The notes below the pieces were generated by a model. The model did no database searches and was not told where the DNA came from. It saw only the letters and a list, made by a program, of their open reading frames with translations. Positions 7,636 through 16,626 of a stretch of 64,000 bases of DNA are shown here, piece after piece. This DNA comes from an uncultured Bacteriovoracaceae bacterium (lineage in GTDB: Bacteria > Bdellovibrionota > Bacteriovoracia > Bacteriovoracales > Bacteriovoracaceae). The DNA is taken from the NCBI GenBank assembly GCA_938017795.1, contig CALIJZ010000020.1, positions 1 to 64,000 of the forward strand, written 5' to 3'. The stretch's first letter is position 1. Each line of letters begins with the position of its first letter. Position numbers and translations under genes: made by a program.

Positions 7636-8946
7636 TCAAAGATATTTTTCTCTTTCTTCATTAGATAGAGCAAAATCTTTGATTCCTATTTTTTGAAACA
7701 AATGCTCTGGTGTTCTAATCCTATAGTATATTCCAGTTTCATGATTCGTTCTTTTTTCTATATTGGTAAACTTCTCTATTTTAGAATGAATTCCTCCTTC
7801 GCTATAAGGAACAAAGAGGTCTTGATGAGTTTGTTGATCTAGAAAATAATCAATAATATTTTTTCTCAAATCAAGGACATCCTTACTTTCTAAAGCACTA
7901 ACAAAATGGGAGTGAGGATATTTCCTTGTCTTTACTTTTACCGTCATCATATCTTGAATTTTATCTTTTTTATTAAATATATAGAGTCGCTCTTTATCTT
8001 CGATTTTTAATTCAGATAGAACTTGATTAGTTGTTTCAATATGTTTTTCAAAATATGGGTCTGAAGCATCAATTACAATTAACAATAAATCTGCTTCATC
8101 TATTGATTCTAAAGTTGTTTTAAAACCTTCAATTAAAGTATTTGGGAGATTAGATAGGAATCCAACTGTATCGATTAAGATAAGTGGCGGTTTCGTATCT
8201 GGTGTAAGAGTTCTGAAAGTAGAATCGACCGTAGCAAATAATTTATTTTCAGATAAGACATCTACCTTGCATAGACTATTCATAAGGGATGACTTTCCGG
8301 CATTAGTATATCCAACTAGGGCTGCAGTTAAAGTCTCACTCGATCTTTTTTTCTTTCTCTCTTCTCTGGAAACTTTAAGTCCCTTTAATTGCTTTTCATA
8401 AGTTTGGATGCGTTTACGTACTATTCTTCTATCGAGTTCTAGTTGCTGCTCTCCTTCACCTTTCAAACCAATCCCACCTTTTTGCTTACTGAAGTGAGTC
8501 CAAAGAGAAGTAAGGCGAGGTAAAAGGTACTTAAGTTTAGATATTTGAATTTGCAAGGTCGCTTCTTTTGATCTTGCATGCATAGAGAAAATTTGAAGAA
8601 TAATTTGGCATCTATCAAAAACCGTTAAACCAGTAACCTTATTAATATTTCTCATTTGACTAGCAGTTAGTTCAAAATCAAATACTAAGTAGTCAGCATC
8701 TTGAGCTTTAGCGGCCAAAGAAATTTCTTCTAACTTGCCACTTCCTAGGATTGTTGCAGCTTCAAGCTTTTTTTTGTTTTGGATCTCTTCTCCGACAACG
8801 ATTACTTCAAGAGTTCTTAATAGTTCTTTTAATTCTGATAAAGATCTATTACTAGATTCTTTCGTTTCATGACCTTCAAATTTGCCAGAGACCACTGAGA
8901 CAATGAATGCCTTTTCATTTTTTTTACAATCGTATGCTAAATCCAC
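7636..8946 (-). CDS. hflX: GTPase HflX (ribosome-splitting factor)
   Basis: 436 residues. The N-terminal HflX nucleotide-binding domain includes ILGSGKLEEI. A helical coiled linker carries the GGIGLKGEGEQQLELDRR signature at about 165-185. The G domain has GYTNAGKSS (G1), DTVGF (G3) and NKKD (G4). HflX binds the 50S subunit and splits stalled or hibernating ribosomes after stress, which suits the hpf gene nearby. Start is GTG. The upstream region is shared with the divergent aminotransferase gene at 9001. Confidence 0.95.
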   Translation of the reverse strand: MDLAYDCKKNEKAFIVSVVSGKFEGHETKESSNRSLSELKELLRTLEVIVVGEEIQNKKKLEAATILGSGKLEEISLAAKAQDADYLVFDFELTASQMRNINKVTGLTVFDRCQIILQIFSMHARSKEATLQIQISKLKYLLPRLTSLWTHFSKQKGGIGLKGEGEQQLELDRRIVRKRIQTYEKQLKGLKVSREERKKKRSSETLTAALVGYTNAGKSSLMNSLCKVDVLSENKLFATVDSTFRTLTPDTKPPLILIDTVGFLSNLPNTLIEGFKTTLESIDEADLLLIVIDASDPYFEKHIETTNQVLSELKIEDKERLYIFNKKDKIQDMMTVKVKTRKYPHSHFVSALESKDVLDLRKNIIDYFLDQQTHQDLFVPYSEGGIHSKIEKFTNIEKRTNHETGIYYRIRTPEHLFQKIGIKDFALSNEEREKYL

Positions 8947-9000
8947 GGAATTTATTTAATCATATCATTTGATTATACTCAATGATTAATTAGATCTAAA

Positions 9001-9789
9001 ATGATCAAAATGTATCTTTTTAATGGAAAATTGACTGAAGAACCTCCACAGATCCCTTTGAATAGATCTACTTACTTTGGTGAGTCTTTTTTTACTTCGT
9101 TTTTGGTCAAAGATAAGAAAGTTTTTAACCTCGATGCTCACTTTCAAAGACTTCAAGAGAGTCTTAATTTATTTTATCCTCAGATCAAGAGTGTTAACAA
9201 AGAAGAAATTTTACAAAAATTAAGAATGTATATCCCAGTCAAAGGTAATTTTAAGGTTCGACTTACATTTTTTACAGACTTGAAAGTAACTCAATTATAT
9301 GAACTGATTGAATTTACTAATTTATCCAATAACATAGAGGCTCCTCTAAAGACTGTGTCTAAGAAGTTAAGTCAATCTAATGAAAGAGATTGTACTAATA
9401 TAAAGCTTGGACAATATTCATGGGAAAACTTTTATTTAAGTAAACTTCCAGGCTATGATATTATGAGAATCTCTGATGATGATCAGATTCTAGATTTAAC
9501 AAAAAGTAATATTTTATTTTTACAAGGTAATGAGTTTGTTTTACCTCTTGCAAATGTGTTGCAAGGAACAACTTTAAATATATTTAAAGAGTTTCAAGAA
9601 AAAAAAATCATTGAACGAGAAATTTATTATGATGAGATTTCTGAGTTTGATGGGGCTTTTAGTTTGAATGCAGTTAGGTTGTTGAGACCAATAAGAAAAA
9701 TAGATGACCTTGAGTACTCTCGGGATAAAACACAAAAATATATTAAGACTTTTTCTAAATATATTGATAATATTTCTAGAAACATATGA
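9001..9789 (+). CDS. Class IV PLP-dependent aminotransferase / aminodeoxychorismate-lyase-like protein
   Basis: 262 residues, the usual size for fold-type IV enzymes (PabC, BCAT, D-amino-acid transaminase). YFGESFFTSF and LDAHFQRL are the N-terminal hallmarks. Lys135 is a good Schiff-base candidate. TKSNILFL and VLPLANVLQGTT match the PLP-phosphate region. The EGT..N box is weak (DLTKSNI), so substrate cannot be named; PabC (folate) is most likely by size. It overlaps the next gene by 4 bases (ATGA), so the two are translationally coupled. A nearby alternative start is the Met at 9010. Confidence 0.7.
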   Translation: MIKMYLFNGKLTEEPPQIPLNRSTYFGESFFTSFLVKDKKVFNLDAHFQRLQESLNLFYPQIKSVNKEEILQKLRMYIPVKGNFKVRLTFFTDLKVTQLYELIEFTNLSNNIEAPLKTVSKKLSQSNERDCTNIKLGQYSWENFYLSKLPGYDIMRISDDDQILDLTKSNILFLQGNEFVLPLANVLQGTTLNIFKEFQEKKIIEREIYYDEISEFDGAFSLNAVRLLRPIRKIDDLEYSRDKTQKYIKTFSKYIDNISRNI

Positions 9790-10592
9790 TAAAAAAAGTT
9801 CTGCCATATATATTAAATGCTTCAAAGAAGATAATTAAACATCATAAAAAGCTATCTGATATCGAAATCACTTCTAAGCAAGGCCAAGGAGTTCTCACAG
9901 AAGCCGATCTGGAAAGTGAGAAAATTTTACTCTCTGGCTTGAAAAAAGAGTTCCCAACTCATGAGATAATGAGTGAAGAGCAATTTTATTTTAATAAAGA
10001 GTCAATTGATGAAGTTTCAACAAATCACTTATGGCTTGTTGATCCAATTGATGGCACTAATAATTTCTTAAGCGGATTTGATCACTTTGCTATTAGTATT
10101 GGTTATGTAAAAAATGGTAATTTAGAGTTTGGGGTTGTCTATCAACCTTTAAGGTCTAGACTCTATTGGGCCCAAGCTGATAAAGGAGCGTTTTTTCAAG
10201 ATCTATCAAATAGTAAAAGAAAAAGATCTTTACGAGGAGCGCATGTTCAAAAGAGAAGAAAAGATTTGAGTTTGATTACATCGATGTGCAAATTAATAAG
10301 TAATAAAAACAAGCTAGAGCAATTCTATCTTTTTAATGAACAAGTCAGAAGTGTTCGCCGTTTAGGTAGTGCAGCTCTAGATTTATGCTTTGTAGCTGAT
10401 GGAGTCTTTGATGGATTTTATGATAGTGGACTAATGCCCTGGGATATTGCTGCTGGAGCATTAATTGCTAAAGAAGCAGGACTTAGTGTTAAAAACTATG
10501 ATCAATCAGCTTTTGATCTTTTTGGGCATGGAATTATTGCGGCAAGAAAAAAAGATATAGTACTCTTTAAGTCTATTTTAGGTAATCTTTGA
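9786..10592 (+). CDS. Inositol monophosphatase family phosphatase (SuhB/CysQ-like)
   Basis: 268 residues. The metal-binding motifs of the lithium-sensitive phosphatase superfamily are present: E in MSEEQ, DPIDGTNNF (motif A) and WDIAAG (motif B). RRLGSAALDL precedes motif B as in SuhB. It hydrolyses a small phosphate ester with Mg2+; the substrate (inositol-1-P, PAP, fructose-1,6-P2) is not determined by these motifs. Coupled by a 4-base overlap to the class IV aminotransferase. It is the first of two such phosphatases in the window; the other sits in the inositol operon. Confidence 0.85.
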   Translation: MIKKVLPYILNASKKIIKHHKKLSDIEITSKQGQGVLTEADLESEKILLSGLKKEFPTHEIMSEEQFYFNKESIDEVSTNHLWLVDPIDGTNNFLSGFDHFAISIGYVKNGNLEFGVVYQPLRSRLYWAQADKGAFFQDLSNSKRKRSLRGAHVQKRRKDLSLITSMCKLISNKNKLEQFYLFNEQVRSVRRLGSAALDLCFVADGVFDGFYDSGLMPWDIAAGALIAKEAGLSVKNYDQSAFDLFGHGIIAARKKDIVLFKSILGNL

Positions 10593-10684
10593 TCCTATAA
10601 AAAGTTTCCTCTCGTTGTTCAGAATCAAATAAACTCTTATACTTTAGTTTCAGACTGTTCGAGGAGGACCATATCAGAACTTTA

Positions 10685-11353
10685 ATGCAGTTTATTTATA
10701 TGAATAATCTTGATCTTTTGGTTATTCTTGGAAGTGTATCAATCATGATGTTTATGACTTATCTTCTTACGAAATCAATTATCGAAAATAAATCTAATGG
10801 TTTAAGAAAATATAATGAAAAAGTTAATGAATATATCAATTCAATTATCAATCACTCTAGTGACTTTAAAGACTTAATAAGCATTGATATTCATTCCGCA
10901 GCAGTAGCTGAGAATTCATTCGAGGATGAAGTTCATGTTCTGAGAAGACAGGTCAAAAGCCAAGATGAGAAACTTGCATATTTTGAAAAATCATCAAGTG
11001 TTTATCAAGAAGAAAATAGTGATCTACTGCATAAAATTAAGCAACTGGAAATTACTGATAAAGATTTAATTCAAGTTGAATCATTAACTCAAGAGAATAA
11101 TGAACTAAAAAAAATTATTCATGAACTGAAGAATAAAAAGAATGTGAATGAAAGTGAAAATAAGCAATCTTTAAAAAGAGAATCTGACAAACTTGTAAGT
11201 ATCTTGAATCTAGTTGGTACTAATAGTACCAAAGGAGAAGACTCGGAGATAGATGAATCAAACGACGCTAAGATTGTAAAATTAGAGAAAGTAACAGAAA
11301 ATATGGATAAGGATGAAATTATCGATGTTTTTAAAAAGTTGCTTGCTTCTTAG
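10685..11353 (+). CDS. Membrane-anchored coiled-coil protein
   Basis: 222 residues. One N-terminal transmembrane helix (about 8-30, LDLLVILGSVSIMMFMTYLL) is followed by a long charged coiled coil (about 85-160) and an acidic linker. A short C-terminal helix DKDEIIDVFKKLLA closes it. Function unknown; scaffold or division/motility roles are possible. The start is uncertain: GAGGAGG lies at 10661-10667, 17 bases before this ATG, and the inner ATG at 10700 has no site either. It overlaps the HEAT-repeat gene by 41 bases, so they probably work together. Confidence 0.6.
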   Translation: MQFIYMNNLDLLVILGSVSIMMFMTYLLTKSIIENKSNGLRKYNEKVNEYINSIINHSSDFKDLISIDIHSAAVAENSFEDEVHVLRRQVKSQDEKLAYFEKSSSVYQEENSDLLHKIKQLEITDKDLIQVESLTQENNELKKIIHELKNKKNVNESENKQSLKRESDKLVSILNLVGTNSTKGEDSEIDESNDAKIVKLEKVTENMDKDEIIDVFKKLLAS

Positions 11354-11987
11354 TTTTATATTCTTGCCATTGGCAAATACAAAAGAATTCTCTTTTGATG
11401 GAATAAAGAAAATTTTAAAAAAAGATAGTATTACCCCACAACAAGCTAAGAAAATTCAAAAATTATTTTTCAAATTAGATAATAAAGCAGTACCTACAAT
11501 TATTGAAATTATGAAGTCTGATAAATATCCCGATAAAAATAGATGGCTTGCGACTTTAACACTTGCTCGAGTAATGGGAGAGAAGTCATTACCTTTTATA
11601 AAGAAGTTTCTCAGGCATCCAAATTGGATGATGCGCCTTAGTGCATTGAAAGTTATGAGAATGTTCAAAGATCAAAGCTCCAATCAAGATGTAGAGAAGA
11701 TGCTTTTTGATAAATCTCTTTTGGTAAGAGTGGAAGCTTTGGAAATGATTAATTCTCTTAAAAATAAAAAATCAGCCAAATCAGTTTGGAAAATGATGTA
11801 CGATAAGAAAAATTATCAAAAATTTAGTAAATCAAAAGTTGTCCCTACTGAAGTCATTTCTAGAATATTAAAAACTATTAAAACTTTAGAGTATAGAAAG
11901 GCAAAACCAGCATTAGTAAAACTGCAAAATGAAAAAAAATTTAGCTCACTCAGTAGTGAAATACAAAATACAATTAATGCTTTATAA
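11313..11987 (+). CDS. Secreted HEAT-repeat protein
   Basis: 224 residues. An N-terminal signal peptide (FLKSCLLLSFIFLPLANT) is followed by helical repeats of HEAT type: NRWLATLTLARVMGEKSLPFIKKFL, NWMMRLSALKVM, LLVRVEALEMI. HEAT solenoids bind proteins, so a periplasmic adaptor is inferred. It starts inside the preceding gene (41-base overlap); the in-frame Met at 11325 would also keep the signal peptide. Its stop overlaps the convergent lipoprotein gene by 6 bases. Confidence 0.65.
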   Translation: MKLSMFLKSCLLLSFIFLPLANTKEFSFDGIKKILKKDSITPQQAKKIQKLFFKLDNKAVPTIIEIMKSDKYPDKNRWLATLTLARVMGEKSLPFIKKFLRHPNWMMRLSALKVMRMFKDQSSNQDVEKMLFDKSLLVRVEALEMINSLKNKKSAKSVWKMMYDKKNYQKFSKSKVVPTEVISRILKTIKTLEYRKAKPALVKLQNEKKFSSLSSEIQNTINAL

Positions 11988-12497
11988 AGCCTCTTGTAGT
12001 TCTTTTTCTTCTTTTTCTTTTTGAATCTTTTTTAAATAATCATCAATTTTAATTAAGCGGGAGATTCTATAGAGCAACACTTTTTCAAGATCATGCTCTT
12101 GTTTGATTTCCTTCCAACCATGTAAGAAGTCATTTTCAACTAATTGTCTTTTATAAACTGTCACTTTCGTGAGCATTCTATCTCCACGATTGGCTTCATT
12201 CACATTAACAAAAACTTTAAACCTTGCTGATTTAATTTTCTCACTTGAGCCAAAGGCGTCTGAGAAGTTTAGCTCTTTAGTATTATCCATCCACCGAGAT
12301 TTAATAACCCCTGTTTCTTGATTTTGGAGTTCAATATCATACTTTTTCATCACTCCAACTACTGCAGACCAAGTCTGTTGAAAGCTTGCTTCAAAAAGGG
12401 TGTTTGGTATCTCTAAATCTGAGTTTAAATACTTGTATTTGTCATAAGATGAACAAGAAGCTAAAAATATTAATAAGAAGAATAAAAAAACTCTCAT
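11982..12497 (-). CDS. Lipoprotein with BamC-like fold
   Basis: 171 residues. Signal peptide with lipobox LASC followed by SS. The mature part has the pattern of BamC/NlpB helix-grip domains: a helix with TWSAVVGVMKKYDI, then QETGVIKSRWM, then strands (FKVFVNVNE, TKVTVYKR). BamC is an accessory lipoprotein of the outer-membrane barrel assembly machine, but this match is by pattern only. The C-terminal helix is lysine/glutamate-rich. It is divergent from kdsD across 27 bases. Confidence 0.55.
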   Translation of the reverse strand: MRVFLFFLLIFLASCSSYDKYKYLNSDLEIPNTLFEASFQQTWSAVVGVMKKYDIELQNQETGVIKSRWMDNTKELNFSDAFGSSEKIKSARFKVFVNVNEANRGDRMLTKVTVYKRQLVENDFLHGWKEIKQEHDLEKVLLYRISRLIKIDDYLKKIQKEKEEKELQEAL

Positions 12498-12524
12498 GAT
12501 TTAGAGTAACAAGAAAGTATAAAT

Positions 12525-13529
12525 ATGAACAAGGGCCACATTTTATCTATATTAAATAAAGTTCTACTCGAGGAGGCCCAGGCCATTGAGCATGCTGCTT
12601 CTAAGCTAAAATTTTTAGATGAAAAAAAAATTAAAGAATTCTTTGTTGGGCTTTCAGAAAGAGATGGTATTTTATTTTTTACTGGTGTAGGAAAGTCAGG
12701 AATGATTGCTAGAAAGATGGCTTCTACTTTTGCCTCACTAGGTTTAAAGTCATTTTTTTTAAATCCAGTTGAAGCACTTCACGGTGACCTTGGGCCGGTA
12801 AGTAAAAAAGATAATATTATTCTAATTAGTAAGTCTGGTTCTACTGAAGAAATTAGAAAACTCGTTCCTTTTTTACCTATGGGAAAAGATAATAGGCTAG
12901 GTCTATTGGGAAATATAGAATCCACCCTAGCTAGAGAGTGCTCAATTGTTTTAGATTGTAGCGTTGAGAAAGAGGCTTGTATTAACAATTTAGCTCCCAC
13001 CACTAGTACTACTCTGACTTTAGCTTTAGCAGATGCCTTAGCGGTTGTTTATGAAGAAATTGTTGCTCTTACTAAAGAAAAATTTGCAACTAATCACCCT
13101 GCAGGGTTATTGGGCAAGTCTTTAACTCTAAAAGTTAAATCAATTATGCTACCTTTAGATCAAGTAGCTTGTGTTTCTGAAGAAGAATCTCTCAAAAATG
13201 TATTATTAAAAATGACAGAAAAACCAACAGGAGTTTGTCTAGTCAAAGATTCTTCGGATTATTTGAAAGGTATTATTGTTGAAGGTGATATTAGAAGAGC
13301 ATTAAATTCTAACGAGAATGCATTATCAGAAAAAATTAGTATGTTCATGAATACATCACCTATCACTTGTGACTTAGAATGTTTAGTTAGTGAAGCGAAA
13401 GAAAAAATGGAGAGTCCCAAGAGCTTAATTTCAATTCTTCCTGTTCTTAATGAGCAAAATCTGATTCAAGGAGTCTTGAGACTTCAAGAACTTTTAAGAG
13501 CTGGTTTTAGTATTCGATCTAGAAAGTAA
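12525..13529 (+). CDS. kdsD: Arabinose-5-phosphate isomerase KdsD (KpsF/GutQ family)
   Basis: 334 residues, full length. The N-terminal SIS sugar-isomerase domain includes FTGVGKSGMIARKMASTFAS, ISKSGSTEEI and the NLAPTTSTT loop. Two CBS domains follow (about 205-325). The enzyme turns ribulose-5-P into arabinose-5-P, the first step to Kdo for lipopolysaccharide. This supports an LPS-bearing outer membrane. Its 3' end overlaps the convergent lnt gene by 46 bases. Confidence 0.92.
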   Translation: MNKGHILSILNKVLLEEAQAIEHAASKLKFLDEKKIKEFFVGLSERDGILFFTGVGKSGMIARKMASTFASLGLKSFFLNPVEALHGDLGPVSKKDNIILISKSGSTEEIRKLVPFLPMGKDNRLGLLGNIESTLARECSIVLDCSVEKEACINNLAPTTSTTLTLALADALAVVYEEIVALTKEKFATNHPAGLLGKSLTLKVKSIMLPLDQVACVSEEESLKNVLLKMTEKPTGVCLVKDSSDYLKGIIVEGDIRRALNSNENALSEKISMFMNTSPITCDLECLVSEAKEKMESPKSLISILPVLNEQNLIQGVLRLQELLRAGFSIRSRK

Positions 13530-15091
13530 TTTATTAATAACATAAATAATGCAAATCCCATAAAGCTTAAAAGCCCAATCTTTTGATAAATAGTCGCTGG
13601 ACGTTCAGGTAAATAAAGATTGAGATCTAGAGATTTTTCTTCACCAGGTAATAGTCTCTCAGACTCTTTGCCATCTATATCAATAAGTGAAGTAATCCCA
13701 CTATTAGTTGATCTTATAATTGGTTTTTGAAATTCAACTGCCCTCCATTTAGATAAAAACAGATGTTGGTAAGGCTCGGCCGTTAGTCCATACCAGGAAT
13801 CATTAGTTAGATTGAGAATAAAGTTAATATGTCCATGGTTTAAGCTTGAAGCATTAAGCATATTTCTTATAAGGTTCGTATTCAATATTTCATAACAAAT
13901 TGGAGTAATGAAGCTATGACCATTTTGTAATTTAAAAGTAGTATCTCGAGTTCCAGTTGAAAAATACGAAACACCAGGTACATAGTCTACAAGATAAGGA
14001 GTGAGAGGACCAAATGGAAGAGTCTCTCCAAAGGGAATAAGTTGTTTTTTATGGTAAACATCAAGAAAACCTTCAGAGGGATCAAAGAGCATCGCTGCAT
14101 TATAAACAGTTTGAAATGCATTGCCAGAAAGGTCTAACTTACCTTTATCGTAAGCACCAATAAGCATTTGTGAACCAGTCTCAGCCAGAACGCTAGAGAT
14201 AAGTGGTGGTATTGAGCGCGGAGAATTTTCTAAAATATCGCTATTAAATGAATGAGGGTAAGCAGTTTCTGGCCATATGATTAAATCGCTTTTGTCTCCA
14301 GTTAAACTTAAGTTTTTATATCTTTCAAAAACCTCACTTAGAGATGAAAATTTACCAAGCTCAGAGTCAACTTTCATAAAGTTACCAATATTGGCCTGAA
14401 CGATTTTAACCTTAAGTAGATTTTCTTTAGGAGAGTTGATAGTTTTTTCTTGGAAAATCAATGGTTTGAAGCAACAACAGACAATAAATAAAAGAGTAGC
14501 TTGCATGAAAGGAATAAATCTGAATTGATCTTTATTCTGAAAAATAAATAATAAACTAAATGCAAAGAAGTAATTTAAGAAATTATAAATGATTAGACCG
14601 AAAACTGGTGCTAGTCCTAAGGTGAAAGACCAGCTCATCCATGGATGTCCCGCATGAACCGGAAACTGAGATGGAGTGAAGTATTCTAATAATGAAATTA
14701 AGATCACTAGGGCAACGAAGAAAGTAAGTGGAGTAGTTTTAGTTGAAGGAATAAATTTTCTAATAATTAACAAACTGAAATATATAAGCCAAACTTGAGG
14801 TAAGACTAGAAAAGAGAAAAGAAAAGAAAAGAGTAAACTTACTAAATACGGCAGAGAGCCAAAAGTTTGTAAGGTTTGCGCAATCCAGTAAAAACCAATC
14901 ACGTTTATTAGAAAACAAAATAATAATAAATTGGAGAGATCTCTTTTTATATTAATAAAGTGTATGTTTTTTATAAGTAAGAAAATCCCAACTGGAGCAA
15001 ATAGAGGAATAGGGTATAAAGTTATAAATGTTGGATGCCCCAAGGCATATAGAAGACTACCAAGGGCAACTTCTAAGATAATTCTTAACAT
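13484..15091 (-). CDS. lnt: Apolipoprotein N-acyltransferase
   Basis: 535 residues. The N-terminal half holds several transmembrane helices. The C-terminal half is a nitrilase-type domain with the catalytic triad visible: Glu in IIWPETAYP, Lys in YHKKQLIPFGE and Cys in TPICYEI. A final membrane helix closes the protein. It adds the third acyl chain to lipoproteins in the inner membrane, fitting the many lipoprotein genes here. The last 46 bases overlap the end of kdsD on the other strand. Confidence 0.95.
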   Translation of the reverse strand: MLRIILEVALGSLLYALGHPTFITLYPIPLFAPVGIFLLIKNIHFINIKRDLSNLLLFCFLINVIGFYWIAQTLQTFGSLPYLVSLLFSFLFSFLVLPQVWLIYFSLLIIRKFIPSTKTTPLTFFVALVILISLLEYFTPSQFPVHAGHPWMSWSFTLGLAPVFGLIIYNFLNYFFAFSLLFIFQNKDQFRFIPFMQATLLFIVCCCFKPLIFQEKTINSPKENLLKVKIVQANIGNFMKVDSELGKFSSLSEVFERYKNLSLTGDKSDLIIWPETAYPHSFNSDILENSPRSIPPLISSVLAETGSQMLIGAYDKGKLDLSGNAFQTVYNAAMLFDPSEGFLDVYHKKQLIPFGETLPFGPLTPYLVDYVPGVSYFSTGTRDTTFKLQNGHSFITPICYEILNTNLIRNMLNASSLNHGHINFILNLTNDSWYGLTAEPYQHLFLSKWRAVEFQKPIIRSTNSGITSLIDIDGKESERLLPGEEKSLDLNLYLPERPATIYQKIGLLSFMGFALFMLLINYFLDRILKPALKSS

Positions 15092-15110
15092 ATCTTAAAA
15101 GTTAAATTAG

Positions 15111-16289
15111 CTATCTTGTTCTTGCAACATTTCTTTTTGCAGGCTTTAAAGGCTTTATAGGTAACTTCTTGAGAGGCTTGATTACTCGAGGAGTTAGTAT
15201 TTGATTTGCTTTCAATAATGCTTGGTAAGCATCTAATTGGCCGCCTATGACCTTACCTTGAAATAATTTAAGATTTTTAGAGGTAGAGACAATAATGTTC
15301 TTTATTTGTTTATACGTTAATTGTGGATAAGAAGATTTTAATAATGCTGCTACTCCTGATACAAAAGCAGTTGCTTGTGAGGTTCCAGACATTCTAGCAC
15401 TTGATTTTACTACTGCTGAATTAATTTTATGTCCTGGAGCTGCAACGTGAACAGTTTTAATTCCATAATTTGATGAGTTTATTAGTTTTAAGTTAGCATC
15501 ATAAGATCCAACAGCAATAATATTTTGAAGATTATAACTATCAGGAGAAGAATAACTTGCTGGAAAGTACATGTTTTCTTTAATATCTATGTTATTACCG
15601 TTATTTCCAGCTGCAGCAACTATAATAATACCTTTTTCTTGTGCTCTTTTTACAATTCTTAACTCTTTAGCTTTATTGGAAGGATCAGCTTCTGGTCCAC
15701 CACCTGAGTAATTTATAATATCGACACCAAGTTTTACAGCATGCTCTAGTGCTCTGATTGAATTTTCTAAGTTCTGCTCTCCAGAAGCAAATTCATTATA
15801 ATACTTTATCGGAATTATTTTTACATTAGGATAGATACTCTTAATAATTCCAGACACATGTGTTCCATGACCATGAGTATCTTTAGGAGTCCTTGTAATA
15901 AATTTTGTACCTTTATGACTATTACTAAAATCATAACCATAATTGTCTTTAGTTGCGAGTTTTAACTTATTAACAAATTGTTGTTTTTTAGCAGAAGCAG
16001 ACTTTCTTTCAAGAAACCTTCCAATAATATTTTTGTTAAAGTATTTATGATTGAAATCTATTCCAGTATCAACTACTGCAACGGTAACCACTTTTCTCTC
16101 TTTATAGACAGTTAAAGCTTTTCTTAAGTTTATTGAGGGATCAAGGTTTTTCTTATTCTTTTTTTCTTTGATTCCCCAACTCCCATAAATCGAATTTAAG
16201 TGAGAGTGAATTTGATCTGAACTATAAGTTCTAGATTGAACCTGAGTGGAGATCATAATTAGTAATACTGCAAAATAAAGACTTCTCAT
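15111..16289 (-). CDS. Secreted subtilisin-like serine protease (S8)
   Basis: About 392 residues from ATG at 16289, which has AAGGG 9 bases upstream; a TTG three codons earlier is the alternative. A signal peptide (SLYFAVLLIMISTQVQS) leads to the S8 domain with Asp (VAVVDTGIDFNH), His (HGHGTHVSGI), the oxyanion Asn (AAAGNNG) and Ser (MSGTSQATAFVSG). There is little room for a propeptide. The Lys/Pro-rich tail (about 30 residues) is unusual and may bind surface or nucleic acid. It is likely an exported digestive or processing protease. The gap to lnt is 19 bases, so both may be one unit. Confidence 0.93.
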   Translation of the reverse strand: MRSLYFAVLLIMISTQVQSRTYSSDQIHSHLNSIYGSWGIKEKKNKKNLDPSINLRKALTVYKERKVVTVAVVDTGIDFNHKYFNKNIIGRFLERKSASAKKQQFVNKLKLATKDNYGYDFSNSHKGTKFITRTPKDTHGHGTHVSGIIKSIYPNVKIIPIKYYNEFASGEQNLENSIRALEHAVKLGVDIINYSGGGPEADPSNKAKELRIVKRAQEKGIIIVAAAGNNGNNIDIKENMYFPASYSSPDSYNLQNIIAVGSYDANLKLINSSNYGIKTVHVAAPGHKINSAVVKSSARMSGTSQATAFVSGVAALLKSSYPQLTYKQIKNIIVSTSKNLKLFQGKVIGGQLDAYQALLKANQILTPRVIKPLKKLPIKPLKPAKRNVARTR

Positions 16290-16626
16290 TTTTAACAACC
16301 CTTATTGGAAAATAGCCACATATAGAGACCCAAGTTTAAGTATCTTGGGAACCTATAAAGCAAGAAGGTTGCCAGTTTCAAAATTTAATGATTCTAGAGA
16401 CTTAAGTTGTTTTCATCACGAGATTTACAAATTGTGTTGTAAAAAATATCGACACTTATTCATGAGTGTTTACACTTTAGGTGTTTAGTAATTAAGCAGC
16501 CTATAAATAGTACAAAGCGATCTAAGTACCTGAAATTAGGTCGTGTAAAAGAGGAAATTCTTTCAATTCTTATGGAGTTTCATTAGTATTTTTAGTAGAA
16601 GAAGATTGAATTTTAAGAGGATTAAT
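16290..16626. other. Intergenic region between divergent protease and lipoprotein genes
   Basis: About 335 bases with no credible gene. A small inverted repeat ACACT...AGTGT at 16452-16469 and a nearby repeat of TGTTTA-like words stand out, a possible operator. It must hold promoters for both flanking genes. I see no tRNA or other RNA gene. Confidence 0.4.
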
